From Paractinoplanes atraurantiacus (GTDB lineage Bacteria; Actinomycetota; Actinomycetes; Mycobacteriales; Micromonosporaceae): DNA of 64,000 nt. A model generated the notes under the pieces. That model did no database searches and had not been told where the DNA came from. It saw only the letters and a list, made by a program, of their open reading frames with translations. Position numbers and translations under genes: made by a program. The stretch covers positions 310,001-374,000 of the forward strand of contig NZ_OBDY01000007.1 in assembly GCF_900215205.1 (NCBI RefSeq). The letters are read 5' to 3'. The stretch's first letter is position 1; each line of letters begins with the position of its first letter. Below, piece after piece: positions 37,507-46,509 of the stretch.

Positions 37507-39714
37507 TCAGGACGCGACGAAGGCCGAGATCCAGGCCAGCGGGGCGTTCCAGTTGATGGTGAGCTCGTTCGTGGACCAGCTCTGGATGTCGTCGATGTAG
37601 CAGAACTGGGCCACGCATCCCGTCAGCTTGCTCTGGGCGTACGGGTCCTGGATGGAGCTGTTCGGACCGCCGGCCAGGGTGCCCACCGGCGGGTTGGGCA
37701 GGGCCGGGTCGAGCTGGCGGGCGTACCAGCGGCTGTGCTGGTTGTGGGAGCTGACCTCGCCGTAGCCGGTCACGTAGGACTGGTTGAGGGCGTTGCGGCC
37801 GAACATGTAGTCCAGGCCGGTCAGCACCGCGTTCCGGTAGACGGACCGGCCGGTGATCTCGTAGCCCGCCGCCAGCACCACCATGTTGTTGAGGATGATG
37901 CTGTTGGAGCCCCAGTCCCACGCGTTGTTGGCGGGGGCGTACGGAACGCCGTACGGCTGCTGCCTTTGAATGGCCAGGTATTTCTCCGCCCCCCGGACCA
38001 CCGACGCCTTGACGGCGGCCAGGCCGGGGAGACGGTTCGGCACCAGCGCCAGGTCGAGCCGGCCCGCCGCGGCGGTCGAGGCCCAGTCGAAGGCGCCGGC
38101 GCCGAACACGTCGGCGGTGTGCTCGGGCGACGAGAGCACGTCCGCCTGGTACTGCTTCTCCCCCGTGGTGATGAACAGTTCGGCCGCCGCCCAGTAGAAG
38201 TCGTCGGTGACCTTCGTGTCGTTGTAGGCGCCGCCGCCGACCCCGTCGGACTCGGGCGCCAGCTTCACCGGGTTGGCCTTGGCCGCCGCGTACGCGGTGC
38301 GGGCCGCGGCCAATGCGCGAGCCGCGAAGGCCCGGTCGTACTTCTTGTAGACGCGGGCCGCCTGCGCGGCCGAGGCGGCCAGGTTGAGGGTCGCCGCGGT
38401 CGAGACCGGGTGCAGCTCGCGGCGCTGCGGGTCGAGGTGCGGCAGCAGCGGCAGTCCGGTCCAGGCCTGGTCGTGGATCTTGTGATGGGCCATGCCGGCG
38501 TACGGCTTGCCCGCCGGGACCTGCATGGACATCAGGAAGTCGAGCTCCCAGCGGGCCTCGTCGAGGACGTCGGGGGTGCGGTTGCCGCTTTCCGGGATGT
38601 TCAGGTCGACCTTGCGAAGGGCGGAGAAGGTCTCGTACGCGCTGAGCACCTCCCACACCGAGATGCCACCGTTGACGACGTACTTGCCGTGGTCGCCGGC
38701 GTCGTACCAGCCGCCGCGCACGTTCAGCGTGTAGTCGCAGACGCCGGGCTGGCACGGCACGGCGCCGTCGCCCTGGTTGGGCGCCACGTCGACGTGCCCG
38801 GCCGGACGGCCGTAACCCGGTCGCAGGTCGTCGCGGATCTCGATGCCGCTGCGCTGCGTGTAATAGAACTTCAGAGCATCGGTCCGGAGCTTGTCGTACG
38901 CCTTCGCGTCGATGTCGAAGGGCCGGCTGGTCTCACCGTCGGCCGTCAGGGTGTATCCGGTGCCGCGCTTGGTGTAGCGGCTGAAGTCGATCGTCTGCAC
39001 GTTCTGCCCGGACGAGACGTCGACCCCGCGCGGCGTGGTGGTGCCGCGGGCGACGACCTTGCCGGCGGCGTTCGCGAGCTGCCACGGCACCGGGGTGGTC
39101 GCGCTGGTCACGACGGTGGCGGCTTTCGGACCGTCCGGGAGGTACGCCACCTGGTTGACCCGCACGCGCGGGCCGGTGTCCGGCACGTACACCTCGGGGG
39201 GCACCCCGCCGACCAGCGACACGTTGTCGACGCAGAAGTTCCACGGATCGGGGCTGCCGCCGAGCTGGAACGCCACCTGGCCGATCGCGGTGTCGGCGGG
39301 GGCGGTGAAGGTCCACGAGTAGTGCTGGAACTCGCCGAGGGCGGGCGACTGCTCGAAGTACGTCGTGTACGGGTCGGCACCGAGCCCGACGATCGCGCGC
39401 ACCACCTTGCCGGCGTCGCCGCCCGCGTCGAAGGAGAACCGGTACGTCTCACCGGCGACCAGGTCGATGTCGTTCTGGCCGACCGCGACGTCCCACTTGT
39501 TGACTGTGCCGCCGGGCACGTCGACGCAGGCCCGGCCGCCGGTCAGCGTGAAGGGCCCGGACGACGACCAGAACGGGTCGGCCGTGCCGTCGAAGCCGCC
39601 GTTGACGACCTGTTCCACTTCCGCGGCGAAGGCGGGCACCGCGGGTACGAATAATGCGGACACCGCTACTACGGCGATGATCCGGGAGCGCTCCCACAGA
39701 GACATGACAAACAT
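37507..39714 (-). CDS. Secreted GH9 endoglucanase with CBM and Ig-like domains
   Basis: The 735-residue enzyme has a signal peptide (ending near VPAFA). A CBM4/9-like sandwich follows (about 35-165, with VVNGGFDG and WNFCVDNVSLVGG), then a cellulase Ig-like domain (about 180-275, VRVNQVAYLPDGPKAA), then the GH9 (alpha/alpha)6 domain. VRGGWYDAGDHGKYVVNGG holds the catalytic aspartates, RNALNQSYVTGYG is conserved in the family, and TNELTINWNAPL holds the acid glutamate. It should cleave beta-1,4-glucan outside the cell. Start: ATG 39714 is the longest, but ATG 39705 is also plausible; a CebR-like palindrome covers the first codons. Confidence 0.93.
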   Translation of the reverse strand: MFVMSLWERSRIIAVVAVSALFVPAVPAFAAEVEQVVNGGFDGTADPFWSSSGPFTLTGGRACVDVPGGTVNKWDVAVGQNDIDLVAGETYRFSFDAGGDAGKVVRAIVGLGADPYTTYFEQSPALGEFQHYSWTFTAPADTAIGQVAFQLGGSPDPWNFCVDNVSLVGGVPPEVYVPDTGPRVRVNQVAYLPDGPKAATVVTSATTPVPWQLANAAGKVVARGTTTPRGVDVSSGQNVQTIDFSRYTKRGTGYTLTADGETSRPFDIDAKAYDKLRTDALKFYYTQRSGIEIRDDLRPGYGRPAGHVDVAPNQGDGAVPCQPGVCDYTLNVRGGWYDAGDHGKYVVNGGISVWEVLSAYETFSALRKVDLNIPESGNRTPDVLDEARWELDFLMSMQVPAGKPYAGMAHHKIHDQAWTGLPLLPHLDPQRRELHPVSTAATLNLAASAAQAARVYKKYDRAFAARALAAARTAYAAAKANPVKLAPESDGVGGGAYNDTKVTDDFYWAAAELFITTGEKQYQADVLSSPEHTADVFGAGAFDWASTAAAGRLDLALVPNRLPGLAAVKASVVRGAEKYLAIQRQQPYGVPYAPANNAWDWGSNSIILNNMVVLAAGYEITGRSVYRNAVLTGLDYMFGRNALNQSYVTGYGEVSSHNQHSRWYARQLDPALPNPPVGTLAGGPNSSIQDPYAQSKLTGCVAQFCYIDDIQSWSTNELTINWNAPLAWISAFVAS
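39683..39696. promoter_or_regulatory. CebR-like operator at the GH9 gene start
   Basis: CGGGAGCGCTCCCA contains the perfect 12-base palindrome GGGAGCGCTCCC (39684-39695). It differs at one position from the 14-base box bound by the Streptomyces cellulose-use repressor CebR (TGGGAGCGCTCCCA). It lies within the first codons of the cellulase gene on the minus strand. Upstream is a TTGACA (read on the minus strand) beside a degenerate half box GGGAGCG. No CebR gene is in this window. Confidence 0.65.
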
Positions 39715-39761
39715 CTTGATCGATGTCGTAACGCTGTGTCAACGCTCCCGCAACACAACCG

Positions 39762-40124
39762 TCAGCGGTGCAGGTGGCGCTTCCAGTCGTCGGGGACGGC
39801 GCCGGCCGGGCCGGGGGCCGGCTGGTCGGCCGGGTGGCTGTCGGCCGGGGCCAGGCGCGGGCCGTTGCCGGCCTCCTCGGTACTGTAGTCCCAGAACCAG
39901 TCCTCGCCGGGCTCGAACGACTGGATGATCGGGTGGCCGGTCTCGCGCCAGTGGGCGGTCGCGTGCTGCGAGGGCGAGCTGTCGCAGCAGCCGATGTGCC
40001 CGCACTGGGCGCAGCGGCGCAGGTGGAACCACCAACCGGCGGCGTCGAGGCACTCGACACAGCCGGTGCCGGACGGCGGGACGTGGGGCTGGATCGGGTC
40101 TTCGTTCGTCACTTCGCTGGTCAC
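39762..40124 (-). CDS. UBP-type zinc finger protein
   Basis: The 120-residue protein, taken from GTG 40124, has the ubiquitin-protease-type zinc finger: GCVECLDAAGWWFHLRRCAQ, then CGHIGCCDSSPSQHATAHWR and TGHPIIQSFEPGEDWFWDY. The cysteines and histidines that bind zinc are present. In bacteria such single-domain proteins have no proven role; redox or protein-binding functions are guesses. The start is uncertain (the longest frame begins at 40151). Confidence 0.85.
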   Translation of the reverse strand: MTSEVTNEDPIQPHVPPSGTGCVECLDAAGWWFHLRRCAQCGHIGCCDSSPSQHATAHWRETGHPIIQSFEPGEDWFWDYSTEEAGNGPRLAPADSHPADQPAPGPAGAVPDDWKRHLHR

Positions 40125-40154
40125 GAGGAGCAACCTACCCGAGCAACACATGCA

Positions 40155-40619
40155 CTAGGCTGCATCGTCCGTCACATCCGCGAACTGCCCGCCCAGGGCG
40201 GCCACCGCCTCGTCCGCCGCGACCTGCAGGCCCACGCCGCGCTCGCCGGCGCCCAGGTTGATCGTGCGGCCACGGGTGCGCTCGTCGGCGATGACCGGCC
40301 ACGAGCCGGCGGCGCCGAACGGGGTGATGGTGCCGCGCTCATACCCGGTGGCGGCCAGCGCGACCTCGGCGTTGGGCATCGAGAGGCGGTTGACGCCGAG
40401 CAGCGCGCGCAGCTTGGGCCAGGAGATCGACCGGTCGCCCGGCACCAGCACGAGCACGTAGTCGCCGTCGCCCCGGCGTACGACCAAGGTCTTGACCAGG
40501 TCCTGAATCTCCACGCCCTGAGCCCGGGCGGCCTCGGCGACGCTGGCGACGGGACCGTGGCGCAGGAGCTTGGCGGGCACGCCCAGCGCGGCGGCGGCGG
40601 ATTCGGCGGGGTTGGTCAT
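40155..40619 (-). CDS. YbaK/EbsC aminoacyl-tRNA deacylase
   Basis: The 154-residue protein from ATG 40619 shows the YbaK fold: LRHGPVASVAEAARAQGVEI, then DLVKTLVVRRGDGDYVLVLV, GYERGTITPFGA and TINLGAGERGVGLQVA. These enzymes hydrolyse mischarged tRNAs such as Cys-tRNA(Pro) or Ala-tRNA(Pro). The lysine in VKTLVV is the usual functional residue. It is a lone gene. Confidence 0.9.
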   Translation of the reverse strand: MTNPAESAAAALGVPAKLLRHGPVASVAEAARAQGVEIQDLVKTLVVRRGDGDYVLVLVPGDRSISWPKLRALLGVNRLSMPNAEVALAATGYERGTITPFGAAGSWPVIADERTRGRTINLGAGERGVGLQVAADEAVAALGGQFADVTDDAA

Positions 40620-40640
40620 GTGATCAACCGTAGACAGCGA

Positions 40641-40671
40641 ACAGGCCACACCCGAAGCGAGTGTGGCCTGT
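40641..40671. terminator. Terminator hairpin behind the secreted small protein gene
   Basis: ACAGGCCACAC (40641-40651) and GTGTGGCCTGT (40661-40671) form a perfect 11-base stem with a 9-base loop. It lies 12 bases past the stop of the minus-strand gene 40683-41045 and upstream of the YbaK gene, as expected for the end of the secreted protein transcript. Confidence 0.8.
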
Positions 40672-40682
40672 CATACGCCCGT

Positions 40683-41045
40683 TCAGTTGCGACGGTTGTC
40701 GTCGCGCCACGGCCGGTGGTGACCACCGTGGTGGTCGTCGTCGTCCCGGTCGACCGTCAGCTTCCAGTCACCGCGGTGCGGGCCACGCCAGACGTAGTCG
40801 CACTCCGAGTCCTCCCACCAGCCACGCCGCTCGCCACGCCATCCGGCGCGCTCGCATTCGCGGCGGCTGTCGTAGTAGCCGGCCACATCTTCATCGTCAT
40901 CGTCGTGCCACGGGCGCACTGTCGTCTGGGTCGCGCCCTGCGAGGACGAGACGGCCGTGGCCGCCTGTGCGGGACCCGCACCGATCGTCACGCCCGTGAC
41001 CAGGCTCAGTCCGACGAGTGTCAGGATCCGCGTTGCCGCTTTCAT
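40683..41045 (-). CDS. Small secreted acidic/basic protein, unknown
   Basis: The 120-residue product has a signal peptide (MKAATRILTLVGLSLVTG to PAQA). The mature part is rich in Asp, His, Arg and Trp (HDDDDEDVAGYYDSRRECER and DDDDHHGGHHRPWRDDNRRN), with one likely disulfide (C in RRECER and SECDY). The Asp/His runs could bind metal. AGGAAGGGTGAG precedes the start. No known function; similar short secreted proteins are common in actinobacteria. Confidence 0.8.
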   Translation of the reverse strand: MKAATRILTLVGLSLVTGVTIGAGPAQAATAVSSSQGATQTTVRPWHDDDDEDVAGYYDSRRECERAGWRGERRGWWEDSECDYVWRGPHRGDWKLTVDRDDDDHHGGHHRPWRDDNRRN

Positions 41046-41234
41046 GTCTCACCCTTCCTCGAGCCGATGTGTTCGCCTACAGGCCATCACGCTCGTAAGC
41101 CGCATACCTGGCAACGGCCGCCTTTGGGGCGTTCGGGCGAACAAGCCTTGGATGACCGGCCGGACTTTGGACGATCGGCTGCGGAGCGAGAAACAATGTG
41201 CTCAGGGAATGGATCATGAGCGAAGGAGCTCCGC

Positions 41235-41612
41235 ATGACCGGCAAGCCCGTCCTGGAACCCGGACCGGACCACCCGATCACGATCACGCCGAACCCGGCG
41301 CACATCGTGGTCACCGTCGCCGGCAAGGTCGTCGCCGACACCCACAACGCGCTCACGCTGCAGGAGTCGACGTACCCGCCGGTGGCCTACATCCCGCTCG
41401 CGGACGTCGACCAGTCGCTGCTCGCCGACAGCGCGACCGGAAGCTACTGCCCGTACAAGGGCGACGCGAGCTACTACTCGATCCCGGCCGGGGGCGAGAA
41501 GTCGGTGGACGCCATCTGGGTCTACCGCGACCCGCGCCCGGCGGTGGCCCAGATCAAGGACCATGTCGCGTTCTACCCCGACCGGGTCGACTCGATCTCG
41601 ATCGAGGACTGA
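41235..41612 (+). CDS. DUF427 protein
   Basis: The 125-residue protein begins behind AAGGAG. It has the DUF427 pattern: PNPAHIVVTVAGKVVADTHN, then TYPPVAYIPLADVDQSLLA, SYCPYKGDASYYSI and DAIWVYRDPRPAVAQIKDHV. The segment YCPYKGDASYYS is the family hallmark. Function is unknown although the fold is found in many bacteria and fungi. It is a single gene with a terminator hairpin downstream. Confidence 0.88.
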   Translation: MTGKPVLEPGPDHPITITPNPAHIVVTVAGKVVADTHNALTLQESTYPPVAYIPLADVDQSLLADSATGSYCPYKGDASYYSIPAGGEKSVDAIWVYRDPRPAVAQIKDHVAFYPDRVDSISIED

Positions 41613-41720
41613 CCGGGAGCCAGCGTCACGGCCGCGCTCCGGCCCACCCCCAGCAGGGCGGAGAGCAGGAGCACGAGCGCGAGCAAGCGGATGAGCGACA
41701 CGGATCAAGGAGATCCGGTA

Positions 41721-41749
41721 CGGCCCGGCTTGGCGATCAAGCCGGGCCG
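41721..41749. terminator. Bidirectional terminator hairpin
   Basis: CGGCCCGGCTT (41721-41731) and AAGCCGGGCCG (41739-41749) pair perfectly; one more G-C pair can close the loop, leaving five bases. It lies between the end of the DUF427 gene on the plus strand and the end of the sulfotransferase gene on the minus strand. Confidence 0.8.
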
Positions 41750-41752
41750 CTG

Positions 41753-42769
41753 TTACCTCGAAAGGGGTCGGCTGCCCAGCTGACCGCTGGTCAGCCGAGC
41801 GGCCACGACCGGCTCGCGGTGGCCGGCCCGCACGGCGCCCCGGGCGTCGCCGGCCAGCTGCCGCAGCGGGCTCAGCCGGGCCCGGGCGCTGAGCAGGGCC
41901 CGGGTCGCCACCACGCCGGGCGTGGGGACGGTGCGGGTCGACGGCTCGTAGCCGAACCGCTCCAGCCGCGAGCCGAGGACGGCCTCGCACCGCACGATCT
42001 CCTCGGCGCTCAGCCGCTGCCGCCAGCTGCGGACCCGCTGGGTGGTCACGCTTTGATGGGTGCGGGTGTGCCAGGTCTTGTACGAGGGCACGGCCACCGC
42101 CGCCAGCTGGTCGGGCCGGGCCATCGCCGGGTCGTAATCCTCGCCGAGGAAGTCGCAGATCCGGCGCAGCTCGGCCGCCGGGTCGGCGACCAGGTCCTCG
42201 TAGCGGGTCCGCAGGTAGACGTCGGGCCGGTAGGCGCGGACGGCGCGCAGCGAGGCGTCGGCCGAGCGGGCCCAGATGTCGATCAGCAGGTCGAGCGAGT
42301 CGGCGGCCCAGGGCGCCTCCTTGAGCGAGGCCACGCAGTCACGGCCGTCGCGCACGATGTCGATGATCTGCGCGTCCGGGAACAATCGCAGCAGCTGCGG
42401 CAGGTGGCGCAGGTAGGCGGGGCGCTTGTCGCCCCAGCGCGGTTTGCCGAACCGCTCGGCGTAGAGCCGGAAGACCGTGCCGAGGGCCGAGCCCAGCGTG
42501 GGCGGGGCGCCGGCGATCGCGTCGATCACCCGGGCGTCCTCGAGCCCGAGGTCGCCGAAGTTGTCGGTGGTGACGATCCAGGCGCCCAGCTCGCGCCGCC
42601 GGTGCTCCTCGCGCAGGTCGCCGAACTCGTGGCGGCGCTGATAGGCCGGGAGCAGGAAGCGGCTCTCCGGCGGCAGGGCGATCCGCGGGTGCGCGTGCAG
42701 CATGAGCTGGAGCATCGTCGTACCGGATCGCGGGCAGCCCACCACGAAGATCGGACGGTCGCTGAGCAT
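41753..42769 (-). CDS. Sulfotransferase-family protein
   Basis: The 338-residue protein from ATG 42769 opens with the PAPS-binding loop: IFVVGCPRSGTTMLQLMLHA. The second nucleotide motif is IIDIVRDGRDCVASLKEAPW. The region LRTRYEDLVADPAAELRRIC is also typical. It should move a sulfate group from PAPS to an unknown acceptor; some members are carbohydrate or Stf-type lipid sulfotransferases. The longer frame (ATG 42874) lacks similarity in the extra part. Confidence 0.85.
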   Translation of the reverse strand: MLSDRPIFVVGCPRSGTTMLQLMLHAHPRIALPPESRFLLPAYQRRHEFGDLREEHRRRELGAWIVTTDNFGDLGLEDARVIDAIAGAPPTLGSALGTVFRLYAERFGKPRWGDKRPAYLRHLPQLLRLFPDAQIIDIVRDGRDCVASLKEAPWAADSLDLLIDIWARSADASLRAVRAYRPDVYLRTRYEDLVADPAAELRRICDFLGEDYDPAMARPDQLAAVAVPSYKTWHTRTHQSVTTQRVRSWRQRLSAEEIVRCEAVLGSRLERFGYEPSTRTVPTPGVVATRALLSARARLSPLRQLAGDARGAVRAGHREPVVAARLTSGQLGSRPLSR

Positions 42770-42901
42770 CGGACAAATCACCCCAGTCTGGAAGAAAGCG
42801 TCGCCTACGGCAACGATCACCCGTCGACCTGGGCACGGCTCGTGAATCAGGTAGCGGCCGCACAGCGGCGTCATGGCGGGGACACAGGAACGCGAAGCAC
42901 C

Positions 42902-43855
42902 GTGGCCCGAGTGCGCAGAAGATCAATACTGCTCGGTGCGTCCCTCGCGGCCGGGGCTGTCGCCGTGAGGGCCACGGCAGCCGGCGCGGCCGGCCGGGGC
43001 ACGAAGTCGGCCTCGCAGATCCTGTCCTCGGTCAAGACGTCCACGCTGGCGCCGCGCGCGGTCACCGCGTACGAGCCGCCGGGTGGCACGCCGCCGGCCG
43101 GCGTGAACTCGGTCGGGCGGGCCGACTACACCTTCACCCGCGACGGCCGGTCGCTGCCGACCCGGGTCTGGTATTCGGTCGGCACCGGCCCCTATCCGGT
43201 GCTCGTGTTCAGCCACGGCATGCTGTCGCAGCCCGACGACTACGCGGCGCTGCTGATCAGCTGGGCCCTGACCGGGGTCGTGGTGGCGGCGCCGCTCTAT
43301 CCGCACACCTCGCTCGGCACGGCCTCGTTCAACGCGTACGACGTGGCCAACCAGCCCCTGGACGCCTCGCACGTGCTGACCGAGATCGCCCGGCAGGACA
43401 AGGTGGCCGGGCCCCTGCACGGGCGGATCGACGCCTCCCGGATGGCCGCGGCCGGCCACTCGGCGGGCGGCATCACCACCGCCGGCATGTTCAGCGCCTA
43501 CCGCGACGAGCGCCTCAAGGCCGGCATCGTGCTGGCCGGCACCGACTTCCTGGCCACCCCGTTCGGCGGGCCGCCGGCCGCGATGCTGTTCGTGCACGGC
43601 CGCAAGGACGACACGGTCAGCTGGTCCGCCGGGCACACCGTCTTCGAAGCGGTGCCCTGGTCACGGGCCATGCTGTCGTTCACCGCCGGCGGCCACCAGA
43701 CCAGCACGGCCGAGTTCCCGCTGCTCAGCGCGGCCGGGGCGCGTTTCCTGCGCTGGTCGCTGTACGGCGGCGTGCCCGCGCTGTCGGCCGGCGCGCTCGG
43801 CACCGTCGAGGATCAGCTCCAGGCGGCCCGGACCAGCGCCGGGTCGACCTCGTAG
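42902..43855 (+). CDS. Tat-exported alpha/beta hydrolase
   Basis: The 317-residue protein is taken from GTG 42902; its N terminus RVRRRSILLGASLAAGAVAV is a twin-arginine signal. The mature part has the hydrolase pattern: YPVLVFSHGMLSQPDDYAAL, nucleophile elbow AAGHSAGGITTAG and LFVHGRKDDTVSW with the acid, then GGHQTS with the catalytic histidine. It resembles chlorophyllase or PET-hydrolase-like esterases; substrate unknown. Its last 43 bases overlap the luciferase-like gene. The long upstream frame is a shadow. Confidence 0.85.
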   Translation: MARVRRRSILLGASLAAGAVAVRATAAGAAGRGTKSASQILSSVKTSTLAPRAVTAYEPPGGTPPAGVNSVGRADYTFTRDGRSLPTRVWYSVGTGPYPVLVFSHGMLSQPDDYAALLISWALTGVVVAAPLYPHTSLGTASFNAYDVANQPLDASHVLTEIARQDKVAGPLHGRIDASRMAAAGHSAGGITTAGMFSAYRDERLKAGIVLAGTDFLATPFGGPPAAMLFVHGRKDDTVSWSAGHTVFEAVPWSRAMLSFTAGGHQTSTAEFPLLSAAGARFLRWSLYGGVPALSAGALGTVEDQLQAARTSAGSTS

Positions 43856-44796
43856 GGCGTGTAGAGCGAGATCCGGTCGACCAGCCCGCCGAACCGCTCC
43901 CGCAGGTTCTTACCGACGTCGCCCCCGACCGCGAACGTGTCCAGGACGTCATCGGTGATCAGGGCGGTCATCTCGGCCCAGGCCTGCCGCCGGGACAGGC
44001 CGTTGAGCTGATCGGCCAGCTCGCCCCAGCCGTGCTGCTCCAGCACCGGGCGGTAGGCCGGCGTGGACGCGTAGAACGCGATCTGCCCCTTCACCGCCTG
44101 CTCGGCTCGCGAACGGGCCGCCTCGTCGGCGCCGAGCACCACCATCGCCGACAGACCGAGCGAGAAGCCGTCCAGATCGCCGCCGCGCGCCTCCCGCAGC
44201 GCCGGGCGGGTGCGCTCCCGCAGATAGGCCGCACTGGTCAGCGGATGCACGAGCAACCCGTCGCCCACACGGCCGGCGACCCGCGTCATCCGCTCCCCCA
44301 CGGCGGCGATCAAGATCGGAGGGTTTCCGTACGGGTTCTCGCCCGGGTCGAAGAAGTCGGTCATCAAGGTGTGCCGGTAGAACTCGCCCCGGAAGGCCAG
44401 ACGATCGCCGGTCGCCCAGGAGTGCCAGATCGCGCGGACCGCCCGCACGAACTCCTCCATGCGCGCGGCCGGCCGGCCCCACGGCATCGCGAAGCGGCGC
44501 TCGATGTGCGGCTGCACCTGCGAGCCCAGCCCCAGCTGGAACCGGCCGGACGAGATGAGCTGCAGGTCGTTGGCGAGCACGGCCACACTCATCGGGTTGC
44601 GGGCGAAGGCCACCGCGATCGCCGACTGCAGGGTGATCCGCTCGGTCGCCCGCGCGGCCAGGGTCAGCGCCGGGAAGACGTCGTGGCGCGTCTCGGCCGC
44701 GCCGAACCCGTCGTACCCGTCCCGCTCCGCCGCGACCGCGGCCGCCTCCACCTGAAGGGGCGTGGCCGCGACGTCGGCGGCGAAGTCAACCAGCAT
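43813..44796 (-). CDS. LLM-class (F420-dependent type) oxidoreductase
   Basis: The 327-residue protein has the luciferase-like barrel: MLVDFAADVAATPLQVEAAA, DGFGAAETRHDVFPALTLAA, LISSGRFQLGLGSQVQPHIE, and FYRHTLMTDFFDPGENPYGN. Such proteins use coenzyme F420 or FMN; actinobacterial members of this length are mostly F420-dependent. The substrate is unknown. It is convergent with the hydrolase gene and shares its 3' end with it. Confidence 0.88.
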   Translation of the reverse strand: MLVDFAADVAATPLQVEAAAVAAERDGYDGFGAAETRHDVFPALTLAARATERITLQSAIAVAFARNPMSVAVLANDLQLISSGRFQLGLGSQVQPHIERRFAMPWGRPAARMEEFVRAVRAIWHSWATGDRLAFRGEFYRHTLMTDFFDPGENPYGNPPILIAAVGERMTRVAGRVGDGLLVHPLTSAAYLRERTRPALREARGGDLDGFSLGLSAMVVLGADEAARSRAEQAVKGQIAFYASTPAYRPVLEQHGWGELADQLNGLSRRQAWAEMTALITDDVLDTFAVGGDVGKNLRERFGGLVDRISLYTPYEVDPALVRAAWS

Positions 44797-44803
44797 GATC
44801 TGT

Positions 44804-46075
44804 TCATAGCACCTGGGACCGGATCCAGCTCACACAGGCCTTGTCGACCACCGCGAACGGCACGCCGTACGCGTCCCGGGCAGCCTGGTCGTACTCGTTG
44901 TCCTGAGTCAGCACCAGCCGTACGAAAGTGAACAGCTTGCGCTCGCCGTAGCGCTGGGCCATGCAGTCGACCGCGAAGTGGCTCAGCCCGTAGAAGGCGT
45001 CACCGGCCCGGTCCGGCGCGTCCGGCCCCGGCTTGACCGGCACCATCGACCGCGGCGCGGCGGCCCGCAGCTGCCACCGCACACTGTCGCGGCGCAGGCT
45101 CCGGGCGGCCGTCCGCGGCGACCAGCCGATGTATTCGGCGATGCCCTCGGACAGCCAGGTGTCGGCGGCCGCGTCGGCCCGGTAGGCGCCGGACAGCGTG
45201 ACGACATGACCCAGCTCGTGCTGCAGGGCGACCCGCAGGAACTGCGGGTCGCCCTCGAGCTTGCTCATCCGCAGGACCACGTCGGTCGCGTACATGTTCA
45301 ACGGCACGGCCAGCCCGACCGCCCAGTCGTTCTCCTCGCCGCCGTACCAGGACCGCCACTGCGGATCGCCGGCCAGATAGATCCGGTAACGCGCCTGCGG
45401 GGTGCCCATCAGCGCCGCGAACCGGTCGTCGGCGCGGGCGGCGGCCTCGGCCACCGGCAACAGCCGGGCCAGGTGGGCACGCTCGGCCGGCGCGGCCAGC
45501 AAAGTCACCCGCGAACCACGCAGCACGGCCAGATCGCCGTTCTCCCACGGCGCCGGATGACGCGGGTGCGGCTCCGACGCGGGGGTGACGGTGCTGATGA
45601 CGTACCGCTGACCCAAGGGTTTGAGAATGAGTCTCTGCTCGACGCGCGGGGGCTGCTGCCAATGCGGGCCCGGACGGCCCGGGCACATGTCGGTGCCGAG
45701 GCAGTACGCGATCTCCACCCGGAACTCCACGGCCGACCGGTCACCGCCGACCGGACGGCCGACCCCCGGCTCGTAGTCGAACCGCGTCACCTCGAGGGCC
45801 CGCAACGACCGGAACATGGCCCGGTAGCGCTTGTGCAGCGGCGGGGCGACAGCGGCCAGCCAGGCCCGCTCGTCGCCGCTCAGCAGCGCCGCCGACTGCT
45901 CACGCAGCGAACCCACGGCCCGCTCGTAAGGCTCCGGCGGCCGCGGCGGCACCGCACCGGCCGCGATCGCGGCCTGCTCCGGATCGGGCCGCGACGTGAC
46001 GACACCCAGCGTCAGAAGGAGCACACCGGCAGCGATGCACGCGGTGAAGGCGGCTCGGCTGCGGGTCTGGCTCAT
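44804..46075 (-). CDS. Membrane-anchored gluzincin metalloprotease-like protein
   Basis: The 423-residue product from ATG 46075 has one N-terminal membrane helix (AAFTACIAAGVLLLTLGVV). The catalytic part shows HELGHVVT (HExxH) and, after about 20 residues, DTWLSEGIAEYIGW, whose glutamate is the third zinc ligand: a gluzincin of the MA-like type. The middle domain (residues 50-200) is likely a beta-sandwich. It probably acts outside the membrane. It ends seven bases from the oxidoreductase start, on the same strand. Confidence 0.8.
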   Translation of the reverse strand: MSQTRSRAAFTACIAAGVLLLTLGVVTSRPDPEQAAIAAGAVPPRPPEPYERAVGSLREQSAALLSGDERAWLAAVAPPLHKRYRAMFRSLRALEVTRFDYEPGVGRPVGGDRSAVEFRVEIAYCLGTDMCPGRPGPHWQQPPRVEQRLILKPLGQRYVISTVTPASEPHPRHPAPWENGDLAVLRGSRVTLLAAPAERAHLARLLPVAEAAARADDRFAALMGTPQARYRIYLAGDPQWRSWYGGEENDWAVGLAVPLNMYATDVVLRMSKLEGDPQFLRVALQHELGHVVTLSGAYRADAAADTWLSEGIAEYIGWSPRTAARSLRRDSVRWQLRAAAPRSMVPVKPGPDAPDRAGDAFYGLSHFAVDCMAQRYGERKLFTFVRLVLTQDNEYDQAARDAYGVPFAVVDKACVSWIRSQVL

Positions 46076-46404
46076 GCCTGGGATCAAAGCAGATGGCGGG
46101 CACGGACATCTATACCGGCCACATGACATCACCGCCATGCCGCCATCGCTCACCCCTGAGGGCGATGCTGTTCTCCCCAGCCCCACGGCAGCGGGGTGCC
46201 GGCTTCTCCTTCCTCCGCCTCATGATCCGCTTCACGCCGTCCTGGGTGAAGTCACGGCCGTTGCCGCCGGCGGCGGCGCGGTCCTCATCGGCCGGCGGTG
46301 AGGTGCCGCCTACCGTAGGTCTGAGCAGCCGCTCTCGCCCGGCCGCCGCGGAGAGGCGCGGGCGGCTGTCGTTGGCGGCCTGCTCAGAACCCGGGCCGGT
46401 CGCC

Positions 46405-46452
46405 CGCCCACAGAGCCCGCCCACAGAGCCCGCCCGCAGAGCCCGCCCACCC
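46405..46452. repeat. 13-base tandem repeat
   Basis: CGCCCACAGAGCC occurs at 46405 and 46418, and a copy with one change (CGCCCGCAGAGCC) at 46431; a partial copy follows. The array lies in the 484-base gap 46076-46559, which otherwise holds no gene that I can support. Confidence 0.8.
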
Positions 46453-46509
46453 TAGGGGGAGCCGCCCGATGCCATTGTCGCGGAGGAGCGGGCGGTTGCG
46501 GGGATCACC

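Noticed and set aside
41573..41701. A 42-codon minus-strand frame with a hydrophobic start (GTG at 41701)
   Set aside because: It looks like a small membrane peptide, but there is no ribosome site, and its end overlaps the DUF427 gene. Composition alone can explain it.
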